Program-made: the position numbers and the translations under genes
The notes under the pieces: model-generated
Databases searched by the model: none
The model's input: only the letters and a program-made list of their open reading frames with translations
Told to the model about the DNA's origin: nothing
In this document: positions 12,101 through 26,738 of the stretch, piece after piece
Numbering within the stretch: the stretch's first letter is position 1
Layout of the letters: every line of letters starts with the position of its first letter
Source: Hyalella azteca
Taxonomy: Eukaryota; Arthropoda; Malacostraca; Amphipoda; Hyalellidae
Assembly: GCF_000764305.2 (NCBI RefSeq)
Contig: NW_025947367.1
Span: 335,864 to 399,863 of the forward strand
Direction: 5' to 3'
Length of the DNA: 64,000 nucleotides

Positions 12101-15100
12101 GGATTCAAAATCCTAGAACAACCTAGCTCAAACTTTTTTATTTTGATTGTGCATGCATCAAACTGTTTTGCTTTGCAGCACAAGTCATTTCAAACACACA
12201 AGCTGTTTAATTTATAAATTAAAGCCACTGACTTGGACACAGCATGCTTCTCAGCTTCTTCATCTGCTGGCTCTTTTTCACTGAGCACCTCTTTGAAGAC
12301 AGGGTCACTGCAAAAGCCATTAAAGTAAGGCTTGATGTGGTTCTTGGATGGCAGCTGATTTCGAGGAACACCAAATACCTCTTTGGCATGAGCCATTCCT
12401 GTAATATTTAAGATAGATAAGAAAAATGAGTAACATAAAGGTTTACCTTTCCAATGAAGATAAAATGATTTATATATTTCATGAACATTAGTCAATGGCT
12501 ACAACATCATCAGATCACAAGCTTAAACTATTCACTGTAACCAAAAGAGTCTCACCAATTTCCTTTAGTATTCTATCCACAAGAACTAGGCTCTCTTGAT
12601 TGGCAAAAGACTCAATGATGCAGAGTGCAGTGTAGTCTTCCAATGCTAGATCCAAATCAAGAAGAGCTTCAGCTGCCCTTGCACGTCTTGTTAATGCTTT
12701 CGAGTATCGAGGGTTCAGTTCCAGAGCTGAACTGCAGGAACTTAGAACTTCAGGCCAGTTTTGCTAAAAGAATCAGATAAATACATAAATTTTTCCACAA
12801 CAATGATCTATGGTTTGACAAAGCTAGAAAACAGTGCAAATGAATTTTATTTCATAAAAAAATCTTAATTTACAAAGAAATCTAGTAATCTGCTCATTCA
12901 CTAAAGATCAAATTTTTATACTAGTTTAGGTAGGCTCAGTGTCATACCTCTAAAAAAATTGCCTTGACAGTTCTTAGTTGAACAAAGCTTTACTTATGTC
13001 CATTCTACAGAGCTTCTGCAATTTATTTTTATTGTTATTTCTTATACTCATCAATTTGATTGCACCTTTTTAGGGTACAGTATATAAAACACATGAAGGA
13101 AATATAGGTCAATAGGAAATTTTTTATTATTATTCAACTAGTGAGAGAATTGCAAAATGGGAATGTTGTTTTTCAAATGAAAGAACATTTGAACATTAGT
13201 CACATAACAAATGAACATTTTCATTGTCTATGAACATTTACAAAAAGAAATCTGTTGGTATGTAAATTGCACTTTTGGAACAAATCAAAATCACATATAA
13301 AAGTTCCACTGAGAGGTAAATTTTTGGTTGCTAGATTTTTTAATGAACACAAACTTTTTAGCCATGGGAAATCAACATAATGACACCCTAATTCAACATG
13401 AAATTTCCGTAATTGAGCAATAGAAAATAAACCTCTAGATTCAGGAAGACTTGCCATGAAATGACCTAAACACACAAGAATATAATATTGATTAACTTTC
13501 TTGCAATTATACACATGGGTTAGACAATATAAGGGAAAAGCCTAAGAAATCCACAAAATATATTTTAGTACGGTTTAGGTCCACCTTTTGCATCAATTAT
13601 GGTGTCAATTCTCTGTGGTATTGATTCATACAAATTGTGAATAGTTTCCAAAGGAATTTTAACCAATACTTCAGTTAAAACATCCTCCAGTTATTTCAAA
13701 GATGATGGCAGCAGGAATCAACGTCCAACATGCATCTCTAAAATTGACCATAAATGCTCAATAATATTCAGGTCAGGTGATTGTGGTGTCCAAATGAGAT
13801 GCTCAACTTCATTAGAATGTTTCTTGTTCCATTTTCAAACAATTCCAGCTGTATGGATGAGGCATTATCATCTTGAAAGATGGAGTTCTCCTCTGTAAAC
13901 AGTGCTTGAACCATTGGGTGAACTTGGTCCTCTAAAATTCCTAAATAATCATGGCTGTTGATGTTGATTCTTCCATGAAGAGAAATCGTTGGTCTGCCAG
14001 ATATCCAAGAAATAGCACCCCAGATCATTACAGATCCCCCGCTATATTTTCCAGTTGGGAGGAGGGAGACGGGATTGAATTACTCTTTTGGCTGTCTCTA
14101 AATGTAAACTTGGGAAGAGGTTGGATATAAGGTAAATAATAATTTGTCAGAAAAACTTATATTTTTCCACTGTTTGAGGGCCCAATTTTGGAGGTTTTTA
14201 CACCACTCTAAACATGTTGAAGCATTTGTATTTGAAACCAGAAGTTTTCTAATTGCAGCTCTTCTATAGAAAACAGATCTGTGCAGCTCTCGGCAGACAG
14301 TTTTTAAGGAAACTGGGTTTTGTTGGTGTCCATTGAGGTCTGCAGAAATTTTAACAGCCGTGGTCTTTGGATTGTACCTCACAATTCAATTTGGGAACCG
14401 ACCTCTTTCAGACAACTTTGATGTTCCTGTGCTTTGCTTAGGACATTTTCCCTTCTTTTTCATAAGCAGTCATTTCTTTTGAGACAGTAAAGCATTTGGC
14501 AAGTTGGTCACACAAGCACCAGCCATATGGGTACCAACAATTTGGCCTCTTTGAAAGTCAGATAGGTTTGCCATTTATAGGTTAGGTTATAGACACATAA
14601 ATGTACTAAAAATATTTGTGCAAGGATAGAATATCAATTCGCAGCAGTAATAAACAATAAAACATAAAAATATGGTCTGTTTCTATTGTTTTTAACCTGT
14701 TCAAAAATTAGGATATCAAATTGTCAGGCATTTCCCTTATTTTGTCCAACCCCTGTATATACCTATGTCTAAAAAAATGTATGTGAAGCTTCCAGGTGCT
14801 TAATTGAGCATGGCTGACATTAGAATTTTATTAACAACCTCAGGAAAAATTACTTTTGCAGAGGATTTTTTAATTGAATTTAAGCATGTTGAGCAGTCAG
14901 CCTCATTTGACATGGACTTCAGGGGGCTGTAACTCTCAAACAATCTATACCAGAACACAGTCCTACAATTGACAGCCATTTACTTACCAGTGCTTCATTG
15001 GCAGCAGCTTTGTTTTGGTAGAAAGTAGCTAGGTCTTGTGCGGCTTCAGGTGGACAAGCCTTAATAGCAGCATCGTAGCATTCAATGGCTTCAGTGTAGC

Positions 15101-18100
15101 GCTTGTTCAAAAAGTGGCTGTTCCCTGTAGATTTATGCTTCATTGCTATGCCCAGAGGAGTCTGTGGAAAGAAATTTTGTAGTTCAGACTTATGATAAAA
15201 TAATTCATTAATTTAAGCAATAAGCATAAAGTTCAAGTTTATCGACATAAATGAATCTTAATTTTTGGAAGAACTCTATTATAAAACCCACAATTTTTCA
15301 AACCACTTCAACTGGTTCATCTGTCCAGTGATTCATGATTCAGCTTAACAAGAGATGGCAGATCATTAAACATGATTGGAGCTGCTCAAAAGTTTTCAAT
15401 GATCCATTGCTGCTGAAAAAGAAAATTAAAAAATGCACAATTGAAAGGTAGGAGACCATAGGAATGGTAGGTCATTCCTTGGCTTTGTTTCTGATAACCA
15501 CTCATTTTTTATCAATTTACTTTACATACGTAATTAGTTACATGGTATAGTCGTATACTGTCAAATGGGCTATTAAGGGACGGTTTTGAATGATTTTCAT
15601 TAATAACTTCTTACCATGGAACATTTCATAAATGAGTTTGGACTCATTTTTAAGGTCTTTGCAAGGGCTATTGCATGGCATCTTCAAAAAATTATATATG
15701 CTATTTGTAAGGTGCTAGATGCAAAAGAAAAGCATCCTGAATTACCCCTGGGAACGGGGTAATTTGGTACACTTGAAATAAAACTCAATTTTAAAACGTT
15801 TCAAGTATGCAGAGTGTACTTTTACATTACCCTGTTTGACTGTCCTTTATTACCCCATTTGACATTAGTATAGATATATAAGCAAGTTACAAGAATACCA
15901 CTACTATAAGTGTTACCAAGTACCAACTTACCCTGGCACACCAGTTACTTCTGATCTGTGCAGTTTGGTTTGTAAATTGAATCTCAAATCTATAAATGAA
16001 TTTGAATTTAAGCAATAAATTAAATGAATTTTTCATTTACATCTCTTGAAAGGTGCAATGCTAATATTTAATCCAATTACAACCTACTGGGATAATACCC
16101 CATGTAAATTTTTTATAGTGTTATGCCATGATTGAATTTTATTGGATTTTTTTATCCTTATGATTTGAGAATCATTTTAAATAACAAAAATATTTTGTCT
16201 CTATTATATATTTCCAAAATTTTAGTCAATGGCCACAACATCATCAGACCACCAGCTTAAACTATTCACAAAGTCATAAAAAGAGTCTCGCCAATTTCCT
16301 TCAGTATTCTATCCACAAGAACTAGGCTCTCTTGATTGGCAAAAGACTCAATAATGCAGAGTGCAGTGTAGTCTTCCAATGCTAGATCCAAATCAAGAAG
16401 AGCTTCAGCTGCCCTTGCACGTCTTGTTAACGCTTTTGAGTATCGAGGGTTCAGTTCCAGAGCTGAACTGCAGGAACTTAAACTTAAGGCCAATTTTGAT
16501 ATTTCAGGCCAGTTTTGATGATACATTACTGTTCTACATATAGAACTCAAAAACAACTTATGAAAGAGTCTAAAAAGTCTCTGCTTTGACACTATGCTGT
16601 ACCATAATACTGCAGTACTAACATACCGTAGGTGTAATATATGTTTGGCAATGCCGTACTTCTGTGAGCAGCATTGGCATTGCCATGCAGTTGCTAGTTT
16701 GCTGTCACTGTGCATTTAATGAGGGATATTCTAGAGGGATATTAAATTAACCAGTACACATAGCATATTGGAAAGCAGGACCTGAAAGCTTGGAAAGGCC
16801 AGGAACTTTCCACTTTCAGACAATTATATACATATCCTATCACTTTCCAGCAGTGATTGGTTGATGGGATTGTGATTTTAGCCCCTTTCAGCTTTCCAGC
16901 TGTGATTGGTTAATGGAAATGTAATGTTATCTGCTTTTTAGCTGTGATTGGTTGATGGGGATGCTTTCAAGCTAAGATTGGTTGATGGGGATGCTTTCAA
17001 GCTAAGATTGGTTGATGGGGATGCTTTCAAGCTGTGATTGGTTGATGGGGATGCTTTCAAGCTGTGATTGGTTGTGCCCATAAGCCCCACCCCCACATAT
17101 GGTATATGTACTGTCAACTGGGGCTACTCGGGATGATTTCAAAAGTTTTTCATTCATGACTTCTTACCATGAAACATTTCATAAACAAGTTTAGGCTCAT
17201 TTCAAAGCTCTTTGCAAGGGCTATCACATGGCTTATCCAAAAAATTGCATATGCTATTCGTAAGGTGCCAGAAGCAAAAAAAAAGAGTGTCCCGAGTAGC
17301 CCCGTCAAAAGTGGCTACTCGGGACACTTGGAATAAAACTTCATTTTAAAACATTTGAAGCATGCAGAGTGTACGCATCCATTACTAACAGTACTCTGAA
17401 GTCCTCCTCTTTTATTGTAGATGATGTAAAGGTAGAATAAATGACATTTTTTTTATTTTTACTTGTTTTCATTTTATTGATATGATATTACCATATACAT
17501 TAATTACCGTATTATTGATGCGATATTACCATATTACTGATGCAATATTACCGTATCCATGAACATGCCATTGAGCATTTACAACAACCTTGTCCACTGC
17601 AAGCTTCATATCAGCAGCCTTATAGCATTTTTTTAAACATCAATATTTGTGTTATCAGTGCTCTCCATCTCATTCTCTTTGCCTTTTTTGCAGACCATTA
17701 TTTTATGTGTCAGTGGAGATTGATTAAAATTTCAAATCTCCTATCCGCCAAAATATCGTACTCACACTACTGCCTGTGGTTGGTGAGTAGCTGCCAAGAT
17801 ATACCTTTTTTAATCACTGCTCATATATTCATTGATGAAGATTTTAAAGTTGTGTTTTTGAGAATACCGTTATAGATGAGGAATATATTTATCTGTTATC
17901 CTGCTTGATAGTTTATTGTGTATATATGTTTTGAAGTTTGTATTGATGTTGTGTTTAATAATAGTGTGTTAGGTGTTGATAGTGTTAATATTTTACAGAA
18001 GCATCTTCAAGCACTTTCATGAGCGGCCCATGCCCCGTCTGCCTGGTTGCCCGTTTGTCTGGTTGTACGGTTGTACCATTTGCCTAGTTTTACAGTTGCT

Positions 18101-21100
18101 GGTTGTCCAGTTTAGGAGTTATATGGTTATTTGAGTATACAGTTAACAGTTTTCCAGTTACCCAGTTATTTGACTAGGTTTTTTGATTTAGGTTTCCCTA
18201 TCTTATTTAAATTTTAAGTTCCTTAATAATTAAATCTTGTATTAGAATTAAATAAAGTTGAACAAAAAGAGGAAAAACACCTGGTGGACAGGGATGGCTA
18301 TAAGGGGAGTTGGGAGGCCATCTTTGATTTAACCCTTTGAGTCTTAATTAGTATTTTTGAACTTCCTTTATACTTTTTTATTATTTTTATTAGTGAACTT
18401 GTTTATTTTTATTAGTGAACTTCCATTCTTAGATTTCCAGCCTGCTGTGCAAGCATGCATGAGATTTTGCTCCCACACAATAGCTTTTATGGTGCATCAT
18501 GTTCAACTCTCATTTGTGGCATGATTTGTTATTAATTTGTAAATGCTAAATTGTTGTGTTTGACTGGGTGACGAATTGCAAATGAATTAATATTTACTCT
18601 AATTTAAATCTTAAAGTGTTGCAACCTTCACTCTTGATTCTTTCAAGTGTAACTTTGATCCATCCTATTTTTATCTTCTCAACCTTAACTAAAATTTTTG
18701 TATCAGAAAATGTGATGGAGGTGAATTGATAATAATATATGAACCTCAATTTTTAGAATTCCATCCTGTTGGCAAGAATGAGGAGGCTCTTCCATGCGCC
18801 TCAATGCTGAACAGTGCGACGTGGCTGTATCCAAGACAGAGTGATTTAAGGATACTTGGTTCCACTTCTGGCTGCTCAGATTTGAGAATTTTGGAGTGAA
18901 TGGAATCTTTACATATCTCCAAACAAAAACCACATCTCAATAATGTGTTTAGTTCATATTATCTGGAAAACGTGGAAATTGTAAATCTCTAGGCTTTTGC
19001 ATTTTAGGGTTTTTTCTTAAGTTTTATTCTTTTCGTGAACCCTAGGACTAAGTTGTTTCAATCAAGTCCTGTATTTTGATATAATGTTTAGCATTGTTAG
19101 GTCTTGTTTAGGTTTTATGTCTGTCTCAGAATTTTGACTTATAAAATGATTTTATTCATTTTAGTTTGTCAAACTGATGATGGAGCTGGACTCCATTTAC
19201 TCGAAAATGTTTTCAATATGTATATGGTGAATTTGCTTGGTGTTTTCTTCAATTTTAAATTCCTTATAGGGTAAACGCGGTATATTCCGACACTGTGGGT
19301 AATTCCCACACTTCTCAACTTTTTCCTTTATATTAAGCTTTGTCTTAGTTCCATGCATTTGATGATGGTTGAAATAGTGACATCACACTATCAGTGTTGA
19401 ATTCCAGAGGGGTAATTTATAAACTGATAAACATAGCAAATAGGAAAGCAGGACCGAAAAATCTGGAACATCCAGCACACTTCCACTTTCAGTCCATCAT
19501 CATCACTGATGAGTCTCTGCAAGATGCCACAGCTGTTTCATTGAAAAAAACAGCGCTTGCATCATTACAGTAACAAGAATCCAATCAAGGCTTGAAGACG
19601 TCCAACGTAACAGTCACAAGAATCCAATCAACGCTTGAATGCGTCCAACATACTGTCACAGGGATCCAATCATCGCTAGAACGTGTGCAACGTCACAGCC
19701 ACTGGAATCCAATCAGCGATAGAAAGCTAGAAAGGACCGCCTCAAATGCACATAATGTTTACGCACTGATGCTAACTTAAGGCGTAATGCTGCAATTCTT
19801 ATTTCAAGAGCGTAATACAATAGTGTAGTTATGTCATTATTGATGGAAATCGCAAAGAATAACATCTTCACTATGTACACTCACTCACAAATACATGAAA
19901 GACTGCCTATTATTCAATCCACAAATACAAAACTGACCACCGATGCAATCAGCTAAGACATCCAATCTCCTTTCATTGCGATCAGCCAAACAAAAAAAAA
20001 CGTAAACAAAGAAGGCAGCAGGGATACCAACCGCACCGACAACCAATGTGAAACCGACATCAATATAGTCATGTGAAAAAATGAAAGATATGAATTCTTC
20101 TATATTAAAAATTTATCAGTAACTGACACTCAACAGAAATCAGAATGGTTTAATAACTTTCGTAAACATTATACATGCATGCAGAATTGATCATGTGCAA
20201 CAGTGGCAGGAATCTAATGGTTAGTGGTTAGTTTCCATCACGCGATTGGTTGGTGAGGTAACTACAGATCATTACTGCAGATAAAGCTCCTGAACTTTGA
20301 GACAATAATTGAGTGAAAATTTTGCGTGATATATTGTGAGCCTTCTAAAGTTTTAATAATGAAGAAATCACAAGGTTCACAGAATCTAAAGGTTTGAATG
20401 CTAAATTTTTTACTTTTGAGTACTCAATTGACTATTGAGTCTATTCTAGTCAGTCAACTGTGAAGTGTCAAGTTGTTTTTTGTGCATTGCCTTTTCTTCG
20501 AGAAGTTTCTCCAACTGCCGATGAGTTTCTCCTCAATTTGAAAGCTGAGGTAACGAATAGGTGCCATAAATGTTTTTTTATATTTAATTTGAAACTATTA
20601 TGTTGGGAGTAAATAGTATTTCCTTCTGTAGATACATTCCTCTTGCTCATCTGTGAGTGACGCGCGCTATTAACAATCTTGCATGGGACCTTCTCTGTGT
20701 TGCCTGACTTGACGTTCATAGGATCATAGCTACCGTAACCGAAGCCGATTTCTGACGGCCTGCAAACCTGTTTCTAGTTGCCTGGAACGTTTTTTTATCA
20801 AGGCGGAACGCTTTTTTATGTGATGTGAACCACGAATTTTAGAATTCCAGCCTGCATACTATTGCTTGCCATACTATTGCCAAAACACTAGGTCTGGGCC
20901 GTCTGGCGAGAAAATGCTAAGATCCAAAGAGAGACAGTGCACGTCACCAAGGAGAACATCAAAAAATGTGTCAAAATTGATAGTAGACCTTGCTCTATCA
21001 AATAGTGATAAACTGTTTGTGTAGAAAGAATATTATAGTTTGAGATTTATAAATAAGTCTGTGAATATATTAGGAATCCTCTAAGTATACTTGTATTTGC

Positions 21101-24100
21101 TGATTTCAAGTGGTAAATAAATTAATAGATGATTAAGTTAAGAGATGGTTTTAAACACATAAAAACTGATTTCGACACAGCTTGAAATTAGACACGCACA
21201 GCTCATTTTGAGCTGTGTGCAAAAATTAAAATTTTCTTAATTAAAAGCCTAATTAAGTAGTGATCAATATTCAATAGTGTTCTAATTCCCAGCTGTGTCA
21301 TATTCCAATACAGCTCACAGAGCAATCGGAATTCGAACACAAGAGGGTTGGAATTATGAATTGGTAGAGTTTGAAGCACGGCCTGAACCTGAATTAGTCT
21401 CATGAAATGCCAAATTTAGTCACACACAGCATCGGAATATATGGATTTAGTAGGTTTGCATTCTAAAGGCTTTTATATAAATATGACAACAGTTTGTGAA
21501 GTTTCATTGTTGCTGGCAAGCAGTGTGGAAATCCAGAGGGGTAATATATTAACTGGTAAACATAGCAAATCGGAAAGCAGGACCAAAAAATCTGGAACAT
21601 CCAGCACACTTTCACTTTCAGTCCATCATCATCACTGATGAGTCTCTGCAAGATGCCACAGCTGTTTCATTGAAAAAAACAGCACCGGCATCATCACAGT
21701 AACAAGAATCCAATCAACGCTTGAACGCGTCCAACATAACAGTGACAAGAATCCAATCAACGCATCCAACGTACTGTCACAGGGATCCAACCATTGCTAG
21801 AACGTGTGCAACGTCACAGCCACTGGAATCCAATCAGTGATAGAAAGCTAGAAGGGACCGCCTCAAATGCACACAATGTTAACGCACTGATGCTAACTTA
21901 ATGCATAATGCTACAATTCTTATTTCAAGAGCGTAATACAATAGTGTAGTTATGTCATTATTGATGGAAATCGCAAAGAATAACATCTTCACTATGCACA
22001 CTCACTCACAAATACATGAAAAACTGCCTATGATTCAATCCACAAAAACAAAACTGACCACCAATGCAATCAGCTAAGACATACAATCTCCTTTCGTTGC
22101 GATCAGCCAAACAAAAAATGTAAACAAAGAAGGTAGCAGGGATACCAACCGCACCAGCAACCAATGTGAAACCAACATCAATATAGTCATGTGAAAAAAT
22201 GAAAGATATGAATTCTTCTAGGTATATTAAAAATTAATCAGTAACTGACATTCAACAGAAATCAGAATGGTTTAATAACCTTCGTAAATGTTATTCATGC
22301 ATGCAGAATCAATCATGTGCAACAGTGGCCGCGTTGCGGGAATCTATGATGGTTAGTTCTCATTAAGCAATCGGTGGGTAAAGTACCTACAGAACATTAC
22401 TGCAGATAAAGCTCCCAAACTTTGAGACGATTATTGAGCAAAAACTTTACGTGATATATTGTGAGCCTTCTAAAGTTTTAATAATGAAGAAATCACGAGG
22501 TTCACAGAATCTAAAGGTTTGAATGCTAAATTTTTGACTTTCGAGTACTCTATTGACTATTGAGTCTATTCTAGTCAGTCAACTGTGGAGTGTCATGTTG
22601 TTTGTTGTGCATTGCCTTTTCTTTGACTTCGAGAAGTTTCTCCAACTGCCGATGAGTTTCTCCTCAATTTGAAAGCTGAGGTAACAAATAGGTGCCATAA
22701 ATGTTTTTCTATGTTTAATTTGAAACTATTATGTTGGGAGTAAATAGTATTTCCTTCTGTAGATCCATCTCTCTTGCTCATCTGTGAGTGACGAGCGCAA
22801 TTAACAATCTTGCATGGGACCTTCTCTGTGTTGCCTGACTCGATACAATCATAGCTACCGCAACCGAAGCCGATTTCTGACGGCCTGCAAACCTGTTTCT
22901 AGTTGCCTGGAACATTTTTTTTTAAGGCAGAACGCTTTTTTTATGTGAAAGACAAATTTTAGAATTCCAGCCTTCTGGCAAGAGGGGTGTAGAGCGGTGT
23001 TTTGAGAGTGACGTAAAGCAAACAGAACTCGAGTTGTGCATAAGGTGATTTTTTATACCGTAAACTGGGGTAACTTTGACCACTTTTCTTTTTCAAAATG
23101 ATGCCATTTTTTTGCTAGATAAGTTTAACTTAAATTGAAACATGCAAAATACAGGTCTATACTCTAGCTTTACTCACCATAAATTGCTGGCTCCTGCCTC
23201 TCATAGTTTTGATGTAATTAAAAAAAAATTGCTGGTCTTTTTTACCCCAGCTCTGGGGGTATCTTTGACCGGGTGGTAAAATCAATTTTATTTTTTAGTA
23301 AAATAACTCCAAATAACTCCATGCATTGTAGTAGAACTCTTCTAGTTACATATGCAAAAGAAAAATTTTAGGAAAGTGTCATAGTTTGCAAATGGGGGGT
23401 GCCGCCCCCAAATGGGCAAAATGTGACCATCTAATGGCAGCCGTGACGGGGTAACATTGACCAGTTTGGAAATTAGGTTAAAATTACCATATATAAGACT
23501 CTGTAGAGTCTGAAACATGAAGAAAAAAACATTATAGGTGTATCAAACATAAAATATGTTATATAGGTACCTATGGTAATTTTAACTTAATTTCCAAGCC
23601 GGTCAATGTCACTCCGTCACGGCTGCCATTAGGTGGTCAAAGTTACCCCATTGGGGGGCAGCGCCCCCTATTTGCAAATTATGACACTTTTCTCAAATTT
23701 GTCTTTTGCATATGTAACTAGAAGAGTTCTACTAAAATGCATCAAAACCTGGAGTAATTTTGCCAACAAATAAAAAAAGTGGAGGGGTACTCTGACAGGC
23801 TTTAAAAAATAGTTTTTTTTTGTGGGTCACATTTTAATTTTTTCAACCTATTAGATATGCAAACTTTTTAAATCTTTCTATTTTGTTACGTAGCCTCAGT
23901 ATTAGGTCTTTAATGCCCATTGACAAAATTTTTCTATGTCAAATGGTTTTTGAGTTTTGGGGGTTTTTGTTAAAAAACCAAAAGTGGTCAAAGTTACCCC
24001 GGGAGTCAAAGTTACCCCAGTTTACAGTAACCATTCATTTTTTGCTACGTCCTTAATGTGTTGGAATATAGGATAAACGCGGTATATTCCATCACATTAA

Positions 24101-26707
24101 GGACGCATCGAGAAATGCAAAACTATAAAAAAATAACCGTATGCGTTACTCAAGTTCCGTTTGCTTTATGTGACTCTCAAAACACTGCACTATGTGTCAG
24201 CAACAATGAAATGTCACAAGATGTTGCCATATTTATTTAAAAGCCTTCAGAATGCAAACCTACCAAATCCCTATATTCCGTCACTGTGTGTGAGGCGTAT
24301 TCCGACCGCGCTTCAAATTCTACTGATACGTAATGCTGTCATCCACGTGTTCGAGTTCCGTTTGCTGTGTGAGCTGTATTGGAATACAACACGGCTTTGA
24401 ATTAGAACACTAATGAATATTGAACACTACTTAATTACATAGGCTTTTAGTTAACAACTATTAAGCTTTTAATTAAGCAAATTTTAATTTTTGTACACAG
24501 CTTGGAACGATCTATGTGTGTCCAATTCAAGTTGTGACGGAATTAGTTTTCATGTGTCTAAATCCATTTCTCAACTTAATCATCTATTAATTTATTTACG
24601 ACTTGAAATCAGCAAATACAAGTATACTTAAAGGATTCCTAATATATTCACAGACGTATTTAAAAGTCTCAAACCATAATATTCTTCCTATACAACCGGA
24701 CTGGAATAATGGGCAGGAGCCACCCGTAGAAGAGCAAAAATCACCCGTGCACATTGAACAATTTCACCCGTGGCCATGGATAATTTCACCCGGTGGCCAA
24801 TGGCCATGGATAATTTCACCCGTGGGCATGGATAAATTTAACCATGCTCGTAGAGCTACAATTTCAACAGTAATGGCCAAAAGCCCTTAAAAAGCACATC
24901 ACCAGAAATAATCGATTACATGTAAGGCTGTGCTGAATTCGTCGTACCTTCTTTCACAGATAGTCACGCAGCACTTGCAAGAATCTGTTGCCTTCTTGGC
25001 GGGCGGAGTCTCTCATAATGCGGATTGCGGACATGCGAGCAGCTACATCAAACCCTTCATTCTTCAATAGCAAAATCTTTGAATAGGTTCGAATAATAAT
25101 ATATGATTCATTTGAGTAGAGTTACGAATTTCAAGGAAGCGTAAATCAGAACATTAAAAATCCATGCTAAGAATTATGATTTTAAAATTAACCTCATGAC
25201 AAACATGCGAACATTTAACTTTGTTTTAGCACATTTGTTTGGACATCAATCATGTTCAGCTAGTGGTCGTGTCAGAAAACCTGAGAGAACAATATTCACT
25301 TTGTTTTATAAGCCAATACAATACAATACATAAAACCAATGCATTCGATTAGAAATTTCTATAATTAGTAAAAACGCGTCTTACTGATCAACTCATACAA
25401 ATTTTGATTGATTAAACACATTAGACAATCCTTGTTCATATTAGATCTGAATGTCACTCCTTACATAATTTTTATATGATTATTACGTACACAAAAATTA
25501 CGTTTTAATTGATAAGAATGATACGGTTAGCAAAATTAATGCATAACGACTAACGCTTATTTAAATTATTATCATGTTAATTACACATGGCCCACAGAGC
25601 TGGGATCGAACCTGCAGCACTTCTCTGGCCAAGTCCAGGTACTCTGAACAGTAGCCTCTGGGTTACTGTTCATTGGACATCGATCATGTTAGCTATAGAT
25701 AAAGCTATGGAAAAATAGGTATATGTTCAGATTTGAACGTTCGGCCGCTTGGCGCGAGAAGTTGAGATACAGTAGGGAGCAGCTGTTCACGCGCGATTTT
25801 GTAAAATCGTCCGAGAACAGTAAAATCTCACCCGCGATTTTCGAGAAGCACCAGGGAGGACAAAAATTTCACCCGCGATTTCCCAACTTCACCCTTGAAG
25901 AGCCTCTTTTTACCCACGGTATTCTGAAAAATCTGCCCATTATTCCTGTCTGGCTATACAAACAGTTATTCACTATTTGGTAGAGCAAGGTCAACTGTCA
26001 AATTTGACACATTTTTCGATGATCTCACTGGGTAGCGTGCATTGTCTCTCTTTGGATCTCAATAATTTCCTGCTAGATGGCCAAGACCTAGTGTTTTGGC
26101 AGTAGTTTGACGTGCAAATGTATGACGTCACCATTTCAACCATCAATGAACGCATGGAACTAAAACAAAGCTTAAGATAAAGGAAAAACTAGAGAGGTGA
26201 CAGAATTACCCACGATGTCGAAATATACTGCGTTTACCCTACCGCGTTTACCCTAGCTAAATTCCTTCAACTGATAATTAATCTTCAAATCTTGCAGCTT
26301 CAAAAAAAAATGGGAAAAGCTTTATTTTTTGGCTGAGAAAGTAGAATCATATCATACTTGAAGACCATTAATAAAATAATGAAATACATAATAGGAATTT
26401 ATAATTATAAATTATTAGCGATTTTTCATCATAATTGAATAATATTTACAAATCACTAAAAAAGGATTGCAAAAAATTCTAAATTCATAATAAATATGTT
26501 GCTTTGCAAACTGTATATTTCAAATTGAATTAGCTAGGGTAAACGCGGTATATTCCGACACATTAAGGACGCATCGAGAAATGAAAAACTATAAAAAAAA
26601 CGTATGTTACGTAAGTTCTGTTGCCTTCACATGACTCTCAGAGCCACAGCTGTACACTGTACATGACCTCAAACTTGCAACTTTGCAATTGCAAGTGTTC
26701 CATTTCC

Positions 26708-26738
<31 letters not shown>

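Larger units (their letters stand above)
19269..24066 (-). mobile_element. GGGTAAACGCGG-family element A1, expanded, with nested insertion
   Basis: The left edge is GGGTAAACGCGGTATATTCC after TA (19267-19268). The right edge, read inversely, is TATTCCAACACATTAAGGAC next to element A2. Compared with copies A2 and B, it lies in inverse orientation: its left end matches their right ends. It is longer because of a roughly 1.5 kb direct duplication and the inserted fold-back element E4 (23058-24027). Open frames inside, such as 20468-20719 and its copy 22593-22781, are repeated non-coding sequence. No transposase was found, so it is non-autonomous. Confidence 0.68.
24069..26253 (+). mobile_element. 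GGGTAAACGCGG-family element A2
   Basis: The left end GGATAAACGCGGTATATTCC is followed by CACATTAAGGACGCATCGAG, as in element B. The right end is ATATACTGCGTTTACCC, with an extra terminal copy (CGCGTTTACCC) and then TA at 26254. It is head to head with A1, making a palindrome at 24030-24110. It carries an inserted 1258-bp element (24696-25953); without that insert it is about 0.9 kb. Confidence 0.68.

Noticed and set aside
13565..14574. Active Tc1 transposase
   Set aside because: Stops and frameshifts occur soon after the start and throughout.
16361..16543. Open frame on + across the exon 3 copy
   Set aside because: It is the antisense shadow of Tom70 exon sequence.
20468..22781. Two similar ~80-codon frames on - (20468-20719 and 22593-22781) suggesting a duplicated gene
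   Set aside because: They lie inside the duplicated non-coding part of element A1. A third relative near 27049-27291 has a different frame, so there is no conserved coding.
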